This document shows, piece after piece, positions 1-8,196 of a stretch of 14,047 nt of DNA. The DNA lies in assembly GCA_964429355.1 (NCBI GenBank), contig CAYSCH010000256.1:1-14047 (forward strand). The letters are read 5' to 3'. Made by a program: the position numbers and the translations under genes. Position 1 is the first letter of the stretch, and every line of letters begins with the position of its first letter. The DNA comes from JAAYAY01 sp964429355 (GTDB lineage Bacteria; Planctomycetota; Planctomycetia; Pirellulales; Thermoguttaceae). The notes beneath the pieces were generated by a model, which worked only from the letters and a program-made list of their open reading frames with translations, did no database searches and had not been told where the DNA came from.

Positions 1-2196
1 CGCGGCACACCGTACATCAGCATCGGTCGCACCGTACGGTTGGCCGATTCGTCCTGCCAGTGGAAAAACTCCGACCTGGCCGCCGAAGGCTACGCGCTGG
101 AGGTGATTGGCGAGAACGTCTACCTGTATGGCGGCAGCGGTCGTGGTCTTCTGCACGGGGTGTATTCGCTGCTCGAAGAAGACCTCGGGTGCCGCTGGTA
201 CTCGACAACCTCCGTGGATACCCCGCGCACCGACAACCTCTCGATTGCCCTGGCACCGCGGAAGTATCTGCCGGTTCTCGAGCTGCGAGATCCCTACATC
301 CACAAGCTGCATGATCCCCAATGGTCTCTGCGGAACAAGACCAATAGCCCGCACGCCCGCGTGCCGATGGCGTGGGGCGGCAGCATCCGCTTCCACAACA
401 TGGGCCACACCTACGCAGCCTACTTTCCGACCGACCAGTACTTCGCCCAGCATCCTGAGTATTACGCTCTGGTCAACGGCAAGCGGCAGCCGAGCCAGTT
501 GTGCCATACGAACGAAGACGTCATCCGGCTGAGCATCGAAAAGACGTGTGAGATCTTCCGCAACCACCCCGAGGTAACCATCACGGCCATCGGTCCCAAC
601 GATGGCCGGGGGTTCTGCGACTGCCCGAACTGCAAGAAGCTCGACGACGAGAATGGCGGAAGGTCGGGCAGCTTCTTCTACCATGTCAACCGGATTGCCG
701 AGGGGGTGAAGAAGGAGTTTCCCAGCAACCGCCTGATCTCGCTGGCATACCTCGACTATGCCCAGCCTCCCAGCAAGCTCAAGGTAGACGATTACGTGAT
801 CATCCAGCTCTGCACGGACTCGCACGCCTGGAAGTACCAGTTCTGCTTCCTCGAGGAGTCGCAGGACTTCCAGCAGATCATCAAGGCCTGGCACGCCGTC
901 GATGCCAGGGTGTTTATCTGGGACTACACCACCGACTACGTCCACTTCCTGGTTCCCATGGCAAATTGGCCTGTGGTCCCGGCCAACACGCGGTTCAACA
1001 TCCGCAATGGCGCAACCGGGATCATGTACGAGTCCGAGCTGAACGACATCGACGAGCTGCGCGGCTGGGTGTGGGCCAAGCAGTTGTGGAACCCCGAACT
1101 CGACACGCAGACCCTGATGAAGGACTTCGTCTTCGGCTATTACAAAGAGGCGGCCGATCCCCTTTGGGACTACCACACGATGATGTGGGACTACTGGGAG
1201 AGGTGGCACCGCCAGCCGCACCAGTGCGGCCAGCCGTCCGACAACCCCCTCCTGAACAACCTGCACTGCTCCTACGCGCCGGATGGCCCCATGTTCTCGC
1301 CCGAGTTCATGGCCGGCATGAGGCGCTCCTTCGAGGAAGCGGAACGCAGGGCGAAAAGCGACGAAATCCTGGAACGCGTGAAGCGGGCCAAGCTGTCTCT
1401 GCTCTACCTGGAGTTGTCGCAACATCTTGGCTATTACACGGAATTCGGCGATTTCGTGTATGGCAAGAGCCTCCGGCAACCTCCGGCTGCCAAACAGGTG
1501 TTTCAGCAGCTTCTCGACGAGTTCACCGGCATCTGCAAGAAGCATGAACTGACCACGCTGGGCATTCCGATCACTCTGGCCAAGATAACCGACAAGTGGC
1601 AGGCGTGTATTGCCGCTGAAAGCGCCGCCCTGCCCAAGATCTACCTCCCCGCCGAGTGGATCTTCCAGCCGGATCCTGCCGACAACGGCGTAACCGACAA
1701 CTGGTGTGCACGCCCGGAGTACTACCAGGCCGCTCTCCAACTGGATGGCCCTTCCGGCGGCCAGCCGTCAACCGGCACTCTGAAAGAAGGATGGCATCGC
1801 CTGCACGTCAACCGGGGCGTGGGTTGGGAACAGCAGGGCTTTGCAGGTTTCGATGGCTACGGCTGGTACTTCCAGACCCTCGAGATACCCGACGAACTGT
1901 TCAGCAAGAAGCACCTCTACCTGGATTTCCTGCAGGTCAACGAGCAGGCGTGGGTTTATGTCAACGGAGAGCTCGCCTGCGAGCGGTCCTATGCCTCCAC
2001 CGGGAAAAACGTGGGCGAATTGGCGGGAGCGGCCTTCAGCTTCGACGCGAAGCAATGGCTCAAACCGGGCTGCAGGAACCGGATCGCGGTCAGGGTCGCC
2101 CATTCCTCGGGCCTCGGAGGCATCCTGCAACCAGCCATGCTGGTCGCGACAGACGAGGACTGCTCGACCGGCCAATTGGATAACTTCAGATACTGA
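1..2196 (+). CDS. DUF4838 (GH163-like) glycoside hydrolase family protein, 5' truncated
   Basis: The frame is open from the first base of the window, so the true start and any signal peptide lie upstream; 731 codons are visible. Numbering from the first codon seen, the opening part (about 1-65, including YLYGGSGRGLLHGVYSLLEE) resembles the N-terminal alpha/beta domain found before GH20/GH67-type barrels. The middle (about 110-480) is the DUF4838 barrel: it has the CDCPNC cluster (Cys206, 208, 211), IWDY (306-309) and an acidic MYESE strand end (Glu344, Glu346) that could hold catalytic residues. The end (about 590-715) reads as a GH2-like jelly-roll sugar-binding domain (FLQVNEQAWVYVNGE). DUF4838 founded family GH163, endo-beta-N-acetylglucosaminidases acting on N-glycans, but most members are untested, so the substrate is not assigned. 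The next gene downstream is an alpha-galactosidase on the same strand. I am sure of the family, not of the activity. Confidence 0.88.
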   Translation, partial: RGTPYISIGRTVRLADSSCQWKNSDLAAEGYALEVIGENVYLYGGSGRGLLHGVYSLLEEDLGCRWYSTTSVDTPRTDNLSIALAPRKYLPVLELRDPYIHKLHDPQWSLRNKTNSPHARVPMAWGGSIRFHNMGHTYAAYFPTDQYFAQHPEYYALVNGKRQPSQLCHTNEDVIRLSIEKTCEIFRNHPEVTITAIGPNDGRGFCDCPNCKKLDDENGGRSGSFFYHVNRIAEGVKKEFPSNRLISLAYLDYAQPPSKLKVDDYVIIQLCTDSHAWKYQFCFLEESQDFQQIIKAWHAVDARVFIWDYTTDYVHFLVPMANWPVVPANTRFNIRNGATGIMYESELNDIDELRGWVWAKQLWNPELDTQTLMKDFVFGYYKEAADPLWDYHTMMWDYWERWHRQPHQCGQPSDNPLLNNLHCSYAPDGPMFSPEFMAGMRRSFEEAERRAKSDEILERVKRAKLSLLYLELSQHLGYYTEFGDFVYGKSLRQPPAAKQVFQQLLDEFTGICKKHELTTLGIPITLAKITDKWQACIAAESAALPKIYLPAEWIFQPDPADNGVTDNWCARPEYYQAALQLDGPSGGQPSTGTLKEGWHRLHVNRGVGWEQQGFAGFDGYGWYFQTLEIPDELFSKKHLYLDFLQVNEQAWVYVNGELACERSYASTGKNVGELAGAAFSFDAKQWLKPGCRNRIAVRVAHSSGLGGILQPAMLVATDEDCSTGQLDNFRY

Positions 2197-2236
2197 ATGA
2201 CTTCCGTGATTTGTCGAAATATGGTCGCCACGACAC

Positions 2237-2349
2237 AGCCGCGTGGGCTTGCCCCGCGCTGTTGGAGTACCGGCTTTAGCCGGTTTTCGTCCTCCCCCGC
2301 ATCCGAAAACGAAGACGCTTTCGATAGCCGCGTGGACTTGCCCCGCGCT
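2237..2349. repeat. REP-like repeat pair in the spacer before the alpha-galactosidase
   Basis: Two 24-base copies lie at 2237-2260 and 2326-2349 in the same orientation, differing at one position (G at 2246, A at 2335). Each begins AGCCGCGTGG and ends GCCCCGCGCT. Each copy is an imperfect palindrome: CGCG/CGCG and GGGC/GCCC arms (GGAC in the second copy) around a TT centre. Between and after them are further small hairpins: ACCGGC/GCCGGT at 2269-2284, and GTTGC-GACA-GCAAC at 2353-2366 nested inside CCCCGC (2341-2346) / GCGGGG (2370-2375). The layout resembles repetitive extragenic palindromes scattered between genes. Only one locus is visible, so genome-wide dispersal is inference. Confidence 0.55.
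2269..2287 (+). terminator. possible intrinsic terminator after the DUF4838 gene
   Basis: A short hairpin (ACCGGC, loop TTTA, GCCGGT) runs directly into TTTT, 72 bases after the DUF4838 stop. The stem is only 6-7 base pairs and the T run is 4 long, so termination would be weak. It lies inside the REP-like block and may simply be part of that repeat. Confidence 0.3.
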
Positions 2350-2435
2350 CGGGTTGCGACAGCAACTTGGCGGGGGAACCAGTGCTGGTCTGTCGAGTCA
2401 CACAACACCCTTTCAGAAATCCTGTCGACACGCCT

Positions 2436-2444
2436 GGAAAGGAG
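2436..2444 (+). promoter_or_regulatory. ribosome binding site deciding the GTG start of the alpha-galactosidase
   Basis: GGAAAGGAG ends 9 bases before GTG at 2454. It supports a GTG start, and that start also places a good signal peptide at the extreme N terminus. Confidence 0.7.
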
Positions 2445-2453
2445 TAACAATCC

Positions 2454-4988
2454 GTGAAATCCAACACACTCTCCCTTTGCACGGCCATAACCATTGTCTG
2501 GGCAGCATCCCTGATGCCCCTCGCCGCCGTTGCCGCGGAGCCCGACGCGGAAATCGCCCTGAATCGCCAGTGGGCTGAGCAGGTGCTGGCCGAGAAGTCC
2601 GCAGAAATCACCCCCGTCAACAGCCTGGTAATCGTCCACGAAGACGTGCCCGGCGATACCAAACTGGGACGGTGCGCTGCCGTGGACGGGCCGCCGATGC
2701 GGCTTGGCGACAAGGTTTTCGAGCACGGCATCGGAGTCAACTCTCTGAGCGTGATCCGGGTTGTCCTCGTGAAACCGGCGAAGAGCTTCACCTCGATCAT
2801 TGGAATCGACCGCAACATGGACAACACCCCCGCGTCGGTCAGGTTTCACGTAAGCGTGGACGACAAGGATGTGTTTGCGACCGATATCGTCAGGGCGGGC
2901 GCCGCTCCCCAGGTCATCGATGTGCCGCTCGGCGGTGCGAAGTCATTTGACCTCACCGTCGATGTCGGCGGCGATGATCGCAACTCGGATCAGGCGGATT
3001 GGGCCGATGCGAAGGTCGTCTTCGAGGATGGCTCGGAGGCTTGGCTGGATGACATTGCCAGGCGGGCGACACCGGAAGGGGGCCTGCCATTCTCCTTCGT
3101 CTATGGCGGGAAGCATTCGTCCGAATTCATCAACGACTGGAAACGCGAAATCCAGGAGGAGAAGGTCAGCGAAACCAAGACCCTCCGAACCCTCACGCTG
3201 ACCGACCCCATCAGCGGACTGGAGGCCAAGGTCGCCTGCACGATCTATCTCGACACTGCCGGCATCGATTGGACCGTCTACTTCACGAACAAGGGAAGCA
3301 ACGACACCCCCGTACTCGAACAGATCAGGGCGGTCGACGCCACGGTCGACGTTGGCTTAGGGTCCAACGTGGTGATCCACCGGCTCAACGGTGCTCCCTG
3401 CGCCACCGACGACTGGATGCCCTTCGACCAGGCCGTCCCCGCTGGACAAACCGTCGAGTTCTCGGCCACCAACGGCAGATCGTCAAACGTCTCTCCCTGG
3501 TTCAACGTCGACTGGGGCAGCGGAGGGTGCATCACCGCCATCGGATGGTCCGGTCAGTGGACCGCCTCCGTCGAACTGAGAGACGGCAAACTGCGCACCC
3601 GGGCCGGCATGCAGAATCTGCACACCGTTCTCCATCCGGGTGAAAGCATCCGCACTCCGCGGATCATGCAGCTCTACTGGCAGGGCGGCGACCAGTATCG
3701 CGCCTACAACCTCTTCCGCCGCACCATGCTCGCCCATATTGTGCCCAGAATCGGCGGCAAGATTGTCGAGCCGCCGATCGTCCACCTCAGCACGTCGTAC
3801 TACGAGTTGAACGACTCCAACGAGCAAAACGTGCTCTCGCACCTCGACTCCCTCAATGGCCTGGGCTTCGAGATGTTCTGGCTCGACGCCTACTGGACCG
3901 GGCCGAGCGGTTTCCCCAACAGCATGGGAAACTACGGCTTTCCCTTGGAACGCGTGGAGCCCCGCGACCGCTTTCCCCATGGCATGAAGGCCATCGGCGA
4001 CGCCGTGGAGAAAGCCGGACTGAAATTCCTCATGTGGTTCGAGCCTGAAAGAGTCGTTGGTGGAACCTACCTCGCCCAAGAGCATCCGGAGTGGGTCATC
4101 GGTGGTGCAAGCGGCGGGCTCTACAATCTCGGCATTCCCGAGGCCCGCAAGTACATGACCGACTACCTGAACGCTGTCGTCAAGGAATACAAATTGAGCG
4201 GCCTGAGGATCGATTACAACATCGACCCGCTCGCCGCCTGGCAGGCCATGAACGCTCTCGATCCCAACCGCGTCGGCATGACGGAAATCCGCTATGTCGA
4301 GGGGCTCTACCAGATGTGGGACGACATTCGCAAGGCCAACCCGAATCTCTTGATCGACGACTGCGCCAGCGGTGGACGGAGGGTCGATCTGGAGGCCGTG
4401 TCCCGAGCGCTCGTGCTTTGGAGAAGCGACAATACCTGCGACATGCTCGATCACAACCCGAAAACGGTCGTGTTCGCAGCTCTCAAGAACCAGGTGATGA
4501 GCGCCGGACTGAACCGCTACCTCCCCTTCAGCACGGTCGGGCAGATGGGCGCGGCGCCCTATCTGTTCCGCAGCGGCTTCAACGCGGGGATATCCTTTGG
4601 CGAGGACATCCGCGGCCCCCAATACCCTCGCGAACTCCTCAAACAAGGCATTGCCGAAGGCAAGAGGATTCGAAAGTACTTCTACGGCAACTTCTATCCG
4701 CTCTCGGAGGTCAACACGAATCCACGCGATTGGTGTGTCATGCAGTATCACCTGTCCGACGAACGCGAGGGCATCGTCATGGCCTTCCGCCGCGACCAGT
4801 CCCCCTTTGGCAGCTACCACTGCACTCTGCGCCAGATCGACCCGCCGGCAACCTATCAGGTCAAAATCTACTATGGCTACGATCCCGAGCCGCCGATCGA
4901 CATCAGCGGTTCCGATCTGGAGAAACTGATCATCACGATCGCCGAGCGACCCGGGTCGGCGATCGTCGAGTACAAGCAGATGAATTGA
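2454..4988 (+). CDS. secreted NPCBM-domain alpha-galactosidase (GH36-type melibiase)
   Basis: This 844-residue exported enzyme should release terminal alpha-linked galactose, or possibly alpha-GalNAc, from oligosaccharides or glycoconjugates. Residues 1-28 form a Sec signal peptide ending AAVAA before Glu29. Residues about 50-205 are an NPCBM/NEW2-type carbohydrate-binding domain (FEHGIGVNSLS, then VDVGGDDRNSDQADWADA). A beta-rich domain precedes the catalytic barrel (about 435-720), which holds WFEPER (528-533), RIDYNID with the likely nucleophile Asp587, CASGGR (637-642), and WRSD with the likely acid/base Asp659. These correspond to WFEPE, KWDxN, CSGGG and WTSD in characterised GH36 enzymes; Arg replaces the usual Lys two residues before the nucleophile. 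A C-terminal beta domain follows. It lies 257 bases after the DUF4838 gene and converges on a Gfo/Idh/MocA gene with 6 bases between stops. The class is secure; galactose versus GalNAc specificity is open. Confidence 0.92.
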   Translation: MKSNTLSLCTAITIVWAASLMPLAAVAAEPDAEIALNRQWAEQVLAEKSAEITPVNSLVIVHEDVPGDTKLGRCAAVDGPPMRLGDKVFEHGIGVNSLSVIRVVLVKPAKSFTSIIGIDRNMDNTPASVRFHVSVDDKDVFATDIVRAGAAPQVIDVPLGGAKSFDLTVDVGGDDRNSDQADWADAKVVFEDGSEAWLDDIARRATPEGGLPFSFVYGGKHSSEFINDWKREIQEEKVSETKTLRTLTLTDPISGLEAKVACTIYLDTAGIDWTVYFTNKGSNDTPVLEQIRAVDATVDVGLGSNVVIHRLNGAPCATDDWMPFDQAVPAGQTVEFSATNGRSSNVSPWFNVDWGSGGCITAIGWSGQWTASVELRDGKLRTRAGMQNLHTVLHPGESIRTPRIMQLYWQGGDQYRAYNLFRRTMLAHIVPRIGGKIVEPPIVHLSTSYYELNDSNEQNVLSHLDSLNGLGFEMFWLDAYWTGPSGFPNSMGNYGFPLERVEPRDRFPHGMKAIGDAVEKAGLKFLMWFEPERVVGGTYLAQEHPEWVIGGASGGLYNLGIPEARKYMTDYLNAVVKEYKLSGLRIDYNIDPLAAWQAMNALDPNRVGMTEIRYVEGLYQMWDDIRKANPNLLIDDCASGGRRVDLEAVSRALVLWRSDNTCDMLDHNPKTVVFAALKNQVMSAGLNRYLPFSTVGQMGAAPYLFRSGFNAGISFGEDIRGPQYPRELLKQGIAEGKRIRKYFYGNFYPLSEVNTNPRDWCVMQYHLSDEREGIVMAFRRDQSPFGSYHCTLRQIDPPATYQVKIYYGYDPEPPIDISGSDLEKLIITIAERPGSAIVEYKQMN

Positions 4989-4994
4989 GTCGGG

Positions 4995-6372
4995 TCACAC
5001 CGAAATGTCCTGGAGTTCCCAGCCCTTGCGGAACTGGGGTTTCACAAACTCATTGGCCTTTTCGTTGTTGGTAAACCGCAGGTTCTTGCCATCCCAGAGG
5101 AGCTTCTCGTTCGGAAAACGCCAACTGATGGCACCCAACAGCATCCACTCCGTGTAGGGGCCGGCAATGCTGAAGTTGGAGCACGCCGGATCGCCCCCCT
5201 TGCAGGCCTGGATCCAGTCCTGGAAATGCCCTGGCGAACGCTTCAGGACCTGCGGCGGCAGCGTGAAGTCCTGCATCTTCGCTTCGGGGATCAGGCGGAA
5301 ACTCTCGCCTCGACCGCCCGTGCCCAGGTGCCCCTTGGTGCCGACGAAAACCTCGTTGAACGGCTTGACATCCTCCCGCGTCAGTCCCTCGGGCACCGCA
5401 AAGTCCTTCGCCATGCTTCCTTCGTACCAATAGAGCGTCATCGCGGGCATCTTGCCCGCCGGAACGTACTTGTTCGGGCGCTCGGGAAATTCGAACTTGC
5501 ACGCGTAGCTCGGATAGGTCACAGGATTCACACCCTCCACCGCCGTGCACTCGACGCTGGTCGGACTCTCCAGTTGCAGAGCCCAGTTGGCCGGGCCCAA
5601 CATGTGGATCCCCCAGTCGCCGATCATTTGCGTGCCATACTCCAGGTACCCCCGCCAGTGAATCGGATGGATCTTCGAACTGTAAGTGTGCTCGGCAGCC
5701 CGTCCCGTCCAGAGATCCCAGTCGAGCGTCTTGGGAATCTCCTCGGCAGGCGGCCACTCCACCACGCCCCGGGAGAAACCTCCGCCGCTCATCGAGTGCA
5801 CCTCGGTGATGTCGCCGAGCTGGCCGCTCCAGATGATCTCGCAGGCCACACGCGTCGCTTCCGAAGAGTATCCCTGGTTGCCCATCTGGGGGACAACGCC
5901 GTATTTCTCCGCAGCCTTGGTGAGCAGTCGGGGCTTCCCAGACGCTCTGGGTCAGCGGCTTCTGGCAATGAACGGCGAGGCCTCGTTCCATGGCCCACAG
6001 CGACACTGTCGCGTGCATGTGATCGGGTATGGTCACGGTGATCGCGTCGAGATTCTTATGCTCCTTGTCCAGCATCTCGCGGAAATCCCGGTACTGCTTG
6101 GCACTGGTGAAGCTCGCCGCTGTTTTTCCCAGGTGGTTCTCGCCCACGTCGCACAACGCATAGATGTTCTCACGGCTGACATTCCCGACGTCGCCGCCCC
6201 CCTGCATGCCGCCGACTCCGACACAGCCGATGTTCAGTTTGTCGCTCGGTGCCTGCTGGCCCGAACCCGCCAGCACGTGTCGCGGTACGATCGAAAAAGC
6301 CGAGACTGCCGCCGTCGCGGCCACGAACCTGCGCCTGCTGATACCTGTCTGCCGCCGGGCCTGTTCTTTCAT
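4995..6372 (-). pseudogene. Tat-exported Gfo/Idh/MocA family oxidoreductase, frameshifted
   Basis: Read with one base removed, this gives a continuous 458-residue protein of normal length for exported planctomycete members. ATG at 6372 follows an AGGGAAAGG-like ribosome site. Residues 1-36 are a Tat signal (SRRRFV at 12-17, hydrophobic stretch, then VLAG). The NAD(P)-binding Rossmann motif GVGGMQGGGD lies at 52-61, the family EKP-type motif is CQKPLT with Lys138, and a conserved substrate-side DWGIH falls at 252-256. The frame breaks after VWEA (144-147): the run GGGG at 5930-5933 (plus strand) has one G too many. As read, the upstream frame continues nonsensically to 5050 while the true C-terminal part lies in the frame 4995-5885. 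Both halves are otherwise clean, so a sequencing or assembly error, or a very recent mutation, is likely. The substrate is unknown; Tat-exported relatives include GH109 alpha-N-acetylgalactosaminidases and sugar oxidoreductases. Confidence 0.85.
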
Positions 6373-6522
6373 TGCCTTTCCCTCGCTGTGAGCTTTCGCG
6401 TTTGCCTTGAAGACGGAGACTTCCCCGCCCCGGCCATCTACAATACCACAGCCCGCTGCGGAGAACCACATTTCGCCACGAGCGGTGAGCGAAGCCCGGA
6501 CGTGACCCCCGTATTTTCTCCC

Positions 6523-8010
6523 TCAACGCCCACCGTGAATCGCATAGATTCGATACCCGTCTCCCACCTCGACCGGCTTGCGGCCCAGACGAGCGTCCAG
6601 CCGAGAATCCTCCCCTTCGGGGCCCGCAACCACCAGGTAACGGGCGCCCTCCGATCGGCACAACTCCAGTGCCGCCTTGAGATCGGGCCCGTCCGGCTCG
6701 ATGAACCATCCGGGACGATTGCAGTAGTACAGGAGCGTGATACTCGACCCGTGCATCGTGGCCACAGGCTCTTCAGCCGGCACGAACTTCTCAATGGCCT
6801 GGCCGGCCCTCACGATCGCACGGTCTTCGTCCGGCGTCGAGAAGGCCGGTTTGGCTGCATAACGGAGAGAGAAGAGCAGTGCCACGAAGATCAGTCCCGC
6901 ACAGGCCGCACGGCCCGGCCGAATCCGCTCCCAGACGATCTGCCATCCCAGTCCGGCCATGATGCAGAGCGGCGGCAACACCGACATGTAGTAGTAGTTC
7001 ATCTCGTGGAACTTGCGAGGCAGCGCCAGCACCAGCAGTCCCATCGCCACCAGCCAGGGCAGATAACGCAGCCAGGCGCGGTTCAGAAACCCGGTCAGAA
7101 ACAGCGCGAAACCTATCGGGGTCAGGATCACGCTGGTCAGCTCATCGAGTGCCTGCCGATAGAACTCGCCCGAAAACAGCAGCGGGTCCGGCGGGCGGTA
7201 ACTCGATGCGTTGCCCTGCAGACAGGAGTAAATATGGTCGACCCAGGGGCTCCCGGGTGCCGCTGTCCGAATGGCGTGCAGGCACCAGAGCGCTGCGGGA
7301 AGCATGGCAATGACGACCGAAACGATCGCCACCCAGAACCGGCCCGGAAGTGGCTGCCGCGGCTCCGCCCCATCGGGGCCGAACCGTGCCGGCCACAGCA
7401 CCATCGCCCCCATGGGCACCAGGAGCACGACCAGGTAAACCTTCGTCAACAGCAGCAGGGCAAAACACATGGTCCATGGAACCAGCCACCAGGGCCGGCC
7501 CGACAGCAGCCAGCGGTCGGCACAAGCCACCACGGCCAGCGTGAAGAACACAATCGATGCGTCAAGCATGAACGTCTGGCCATGGACAACACTGATCGGA
7601 GCCAGCGCAAGCACCGTGCCCGCTCCAAGCGCGGCCTGGTCGCCGTGCCGGCGCCGCACCAGCGCGACCAGCAGGCCGACACTCGCCCCAAGAAATCCGA
7701 TGCTCGTTACCCGCCCCCACACGTCCAGCGAGCCGCCAAACCACTTCCACAGAGCGCCTGTCAGTTGGGCCGAGACCNNNNNNNNNNCCATGGTGGGATA
7801 GAAGAGACCAGAACGACCTTCGCCCCAGTTTCGCGCGATCATCCCATAGATCACGCTCTTGGTGGAGAAGTTGCCCACCAACGGCCGTGCAACTCCCAGG
7901 CACCGATACCCGATCGTCATCAGCAGCAGGACGAACAAGACTGCCTGAAAATGGCGAACTCTGGGAGAATTAGAGAAGAGACCTTTCTCCGAAGCTTCCG
8001 TGCCAGCCAT
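6523..8010 (-). CDS. multi-spanning GT39/PMT-like membrane glycosyltransferase
   Basis: This roughly 495-residue integral membrane protein resembles the dolichyl- or polyprenyl-phosphate-sugar glycosyltransferases of the GT39/PMT_2 (ArnT-like) group, which move a sugar from a lipid carrier onto protein or envelope glycans at the outer face of the membrane. A first helix at about 20-40 is followed by the loop RPLVGNFSTKSVIYGMIARN, around nine further hydrophobic segments, HEMNYYYMSVLPP near 325-337, and a soluble C-terminal tail (about 395-495). The frame stays open upstream to a TTG at 8244, but that stretch looks non-coding and a sigma70-like promoter lies inside it, so ATG 8010 is chosen despite no clear Shine-Dalgarno. 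A ten-N gap (7778-7787) falls just after FYPTM near residue 74; the frame matches on both sides. Acceptor and donor cannot be told, and the usual acidic motif in the first loop is not obvious. Confidence 0.8.
   Translation of the reverse strand: MAGTEASEKGLFSNSPRVRHFQAVLFVLLLMTIGYRCLGVARPLVGNFSTKSVIYGMIARNWGEGRSGLFYPTMXXXXVSAQLTGALWKWFGGSLDVWGRVTSIGFLGASVGLLVALVRRRHGDQAALGAGTVLALAPISVVHGQTFMLDASIVFFTLAVVACADRWLLSGRPWWLVPWTMCFALLLLTKVYLVVLLVPMGAMVLWPARFGPDGAEPRQPLPGRFWVAIVSVVIAMLPAALWCLHAIRTAAPGSPWVDHIYSCLQGNASSYRPPDPLLFSGEFYRQALDELTSVILTPIGFALFLTGFLNRAWLRYLPWLVAMGLLVLALPRKFHEMNYYYMSVLPPLCIMAGLGWQIVWERIRPGRAACAGLIFVALLFSLRYAAKPAFSTPDEDRAIVRAGQAIEKFVPAEEPVATMHGSSITLLYYCNRPGWFIEPDGPDLKAALELCRSEGARYLVVAGPEGEDSRLDARLGRKPVEVGDGYRIYAIHGGR
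7778..7787. other. assembly gap, ten Ns
   Basis: Ten unknown bases lie inside the glycosyltransferase gene. Both flanks continue in the same reading frame when ten bases are assumed, so the true gap is ten or differs from ten by a multiple of three. The missing part encodes the loop between the conserved FYPTM and the segment beginning VSAQLTGALW. Confidence 0.95.
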
Positions 8011-8062
8011 ATTCGCGACAATTCGATGGAAAAAGATGCGGGTTAGGAGGACTTTGTGGCCG

Positions 8063-8090
8063 AATATAGCGGTGCGGTCCAGGCTGTCAA
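8063..8090 (-). promoter_or_regulatory. sigma70-type promoter for the glycosyltransferase
   Basis: Read on the minus strand, TTGACA (8090-8085) is separated by 16 bases from TATATT (8068-8063). Matches to consensus are 6/6 and 5/6. Transcription would start near 8056, giving a leader of about 45 bases before ATG 8010. This argues against the longer reading from TTG 8244, which would place the promoter inside the gene. Confidence 0.6.
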
Positions 8091-8157
8091 CAGGGACGTT
8101 GGCAGACTGGGCAATCCGGAGAAACAGGGCTCCGCCCCGTTCTCCCGAAGTTGCCAC

Positions 8158-8196
8158 GGCCGGAGGCGACCATCCAATGGATTGGATGGCCCGGCC
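8158..8196. promoter_or_regulatory. nested inverted repeat, possible operator or hairpin
   Basis: Perfect 9-base arms CCATCCAAT (8170-8178) and ATTGGATGG (8181-8189) flank a GG centre. Outside them are perfect 6-base arms GGCCGG (8158-8163) and CCGGCC (8191-8196), offset by 6 and 1 unpaired bases. The centre near 8180 is about 170 bases from the ATG at 8010 and about 180 from the ATG at 8361, as expected for a site serving both divergent genes. No T run follows, so it is not a standard terminator. A dimeric regulator site is inferred, not shown. Confidence 0.45.

Noticed and set aside
3483..4820. A 445-codon minus-strand open frame
   Set aside because: It mirrors the catalytic domain of the alpha-galactosidase, whose active-site motifs are intact; its product resembles no family.
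5686..8046. A 786-codon plus-strand open frame
   Set aside because: It is antisense to the oxidoreductase and the glycosyltransferase, both of which have clear motifs; the encoded text is low-complexity and rich in Arg/His/Pro, as expected from the opposite strand of GC-rich genes.
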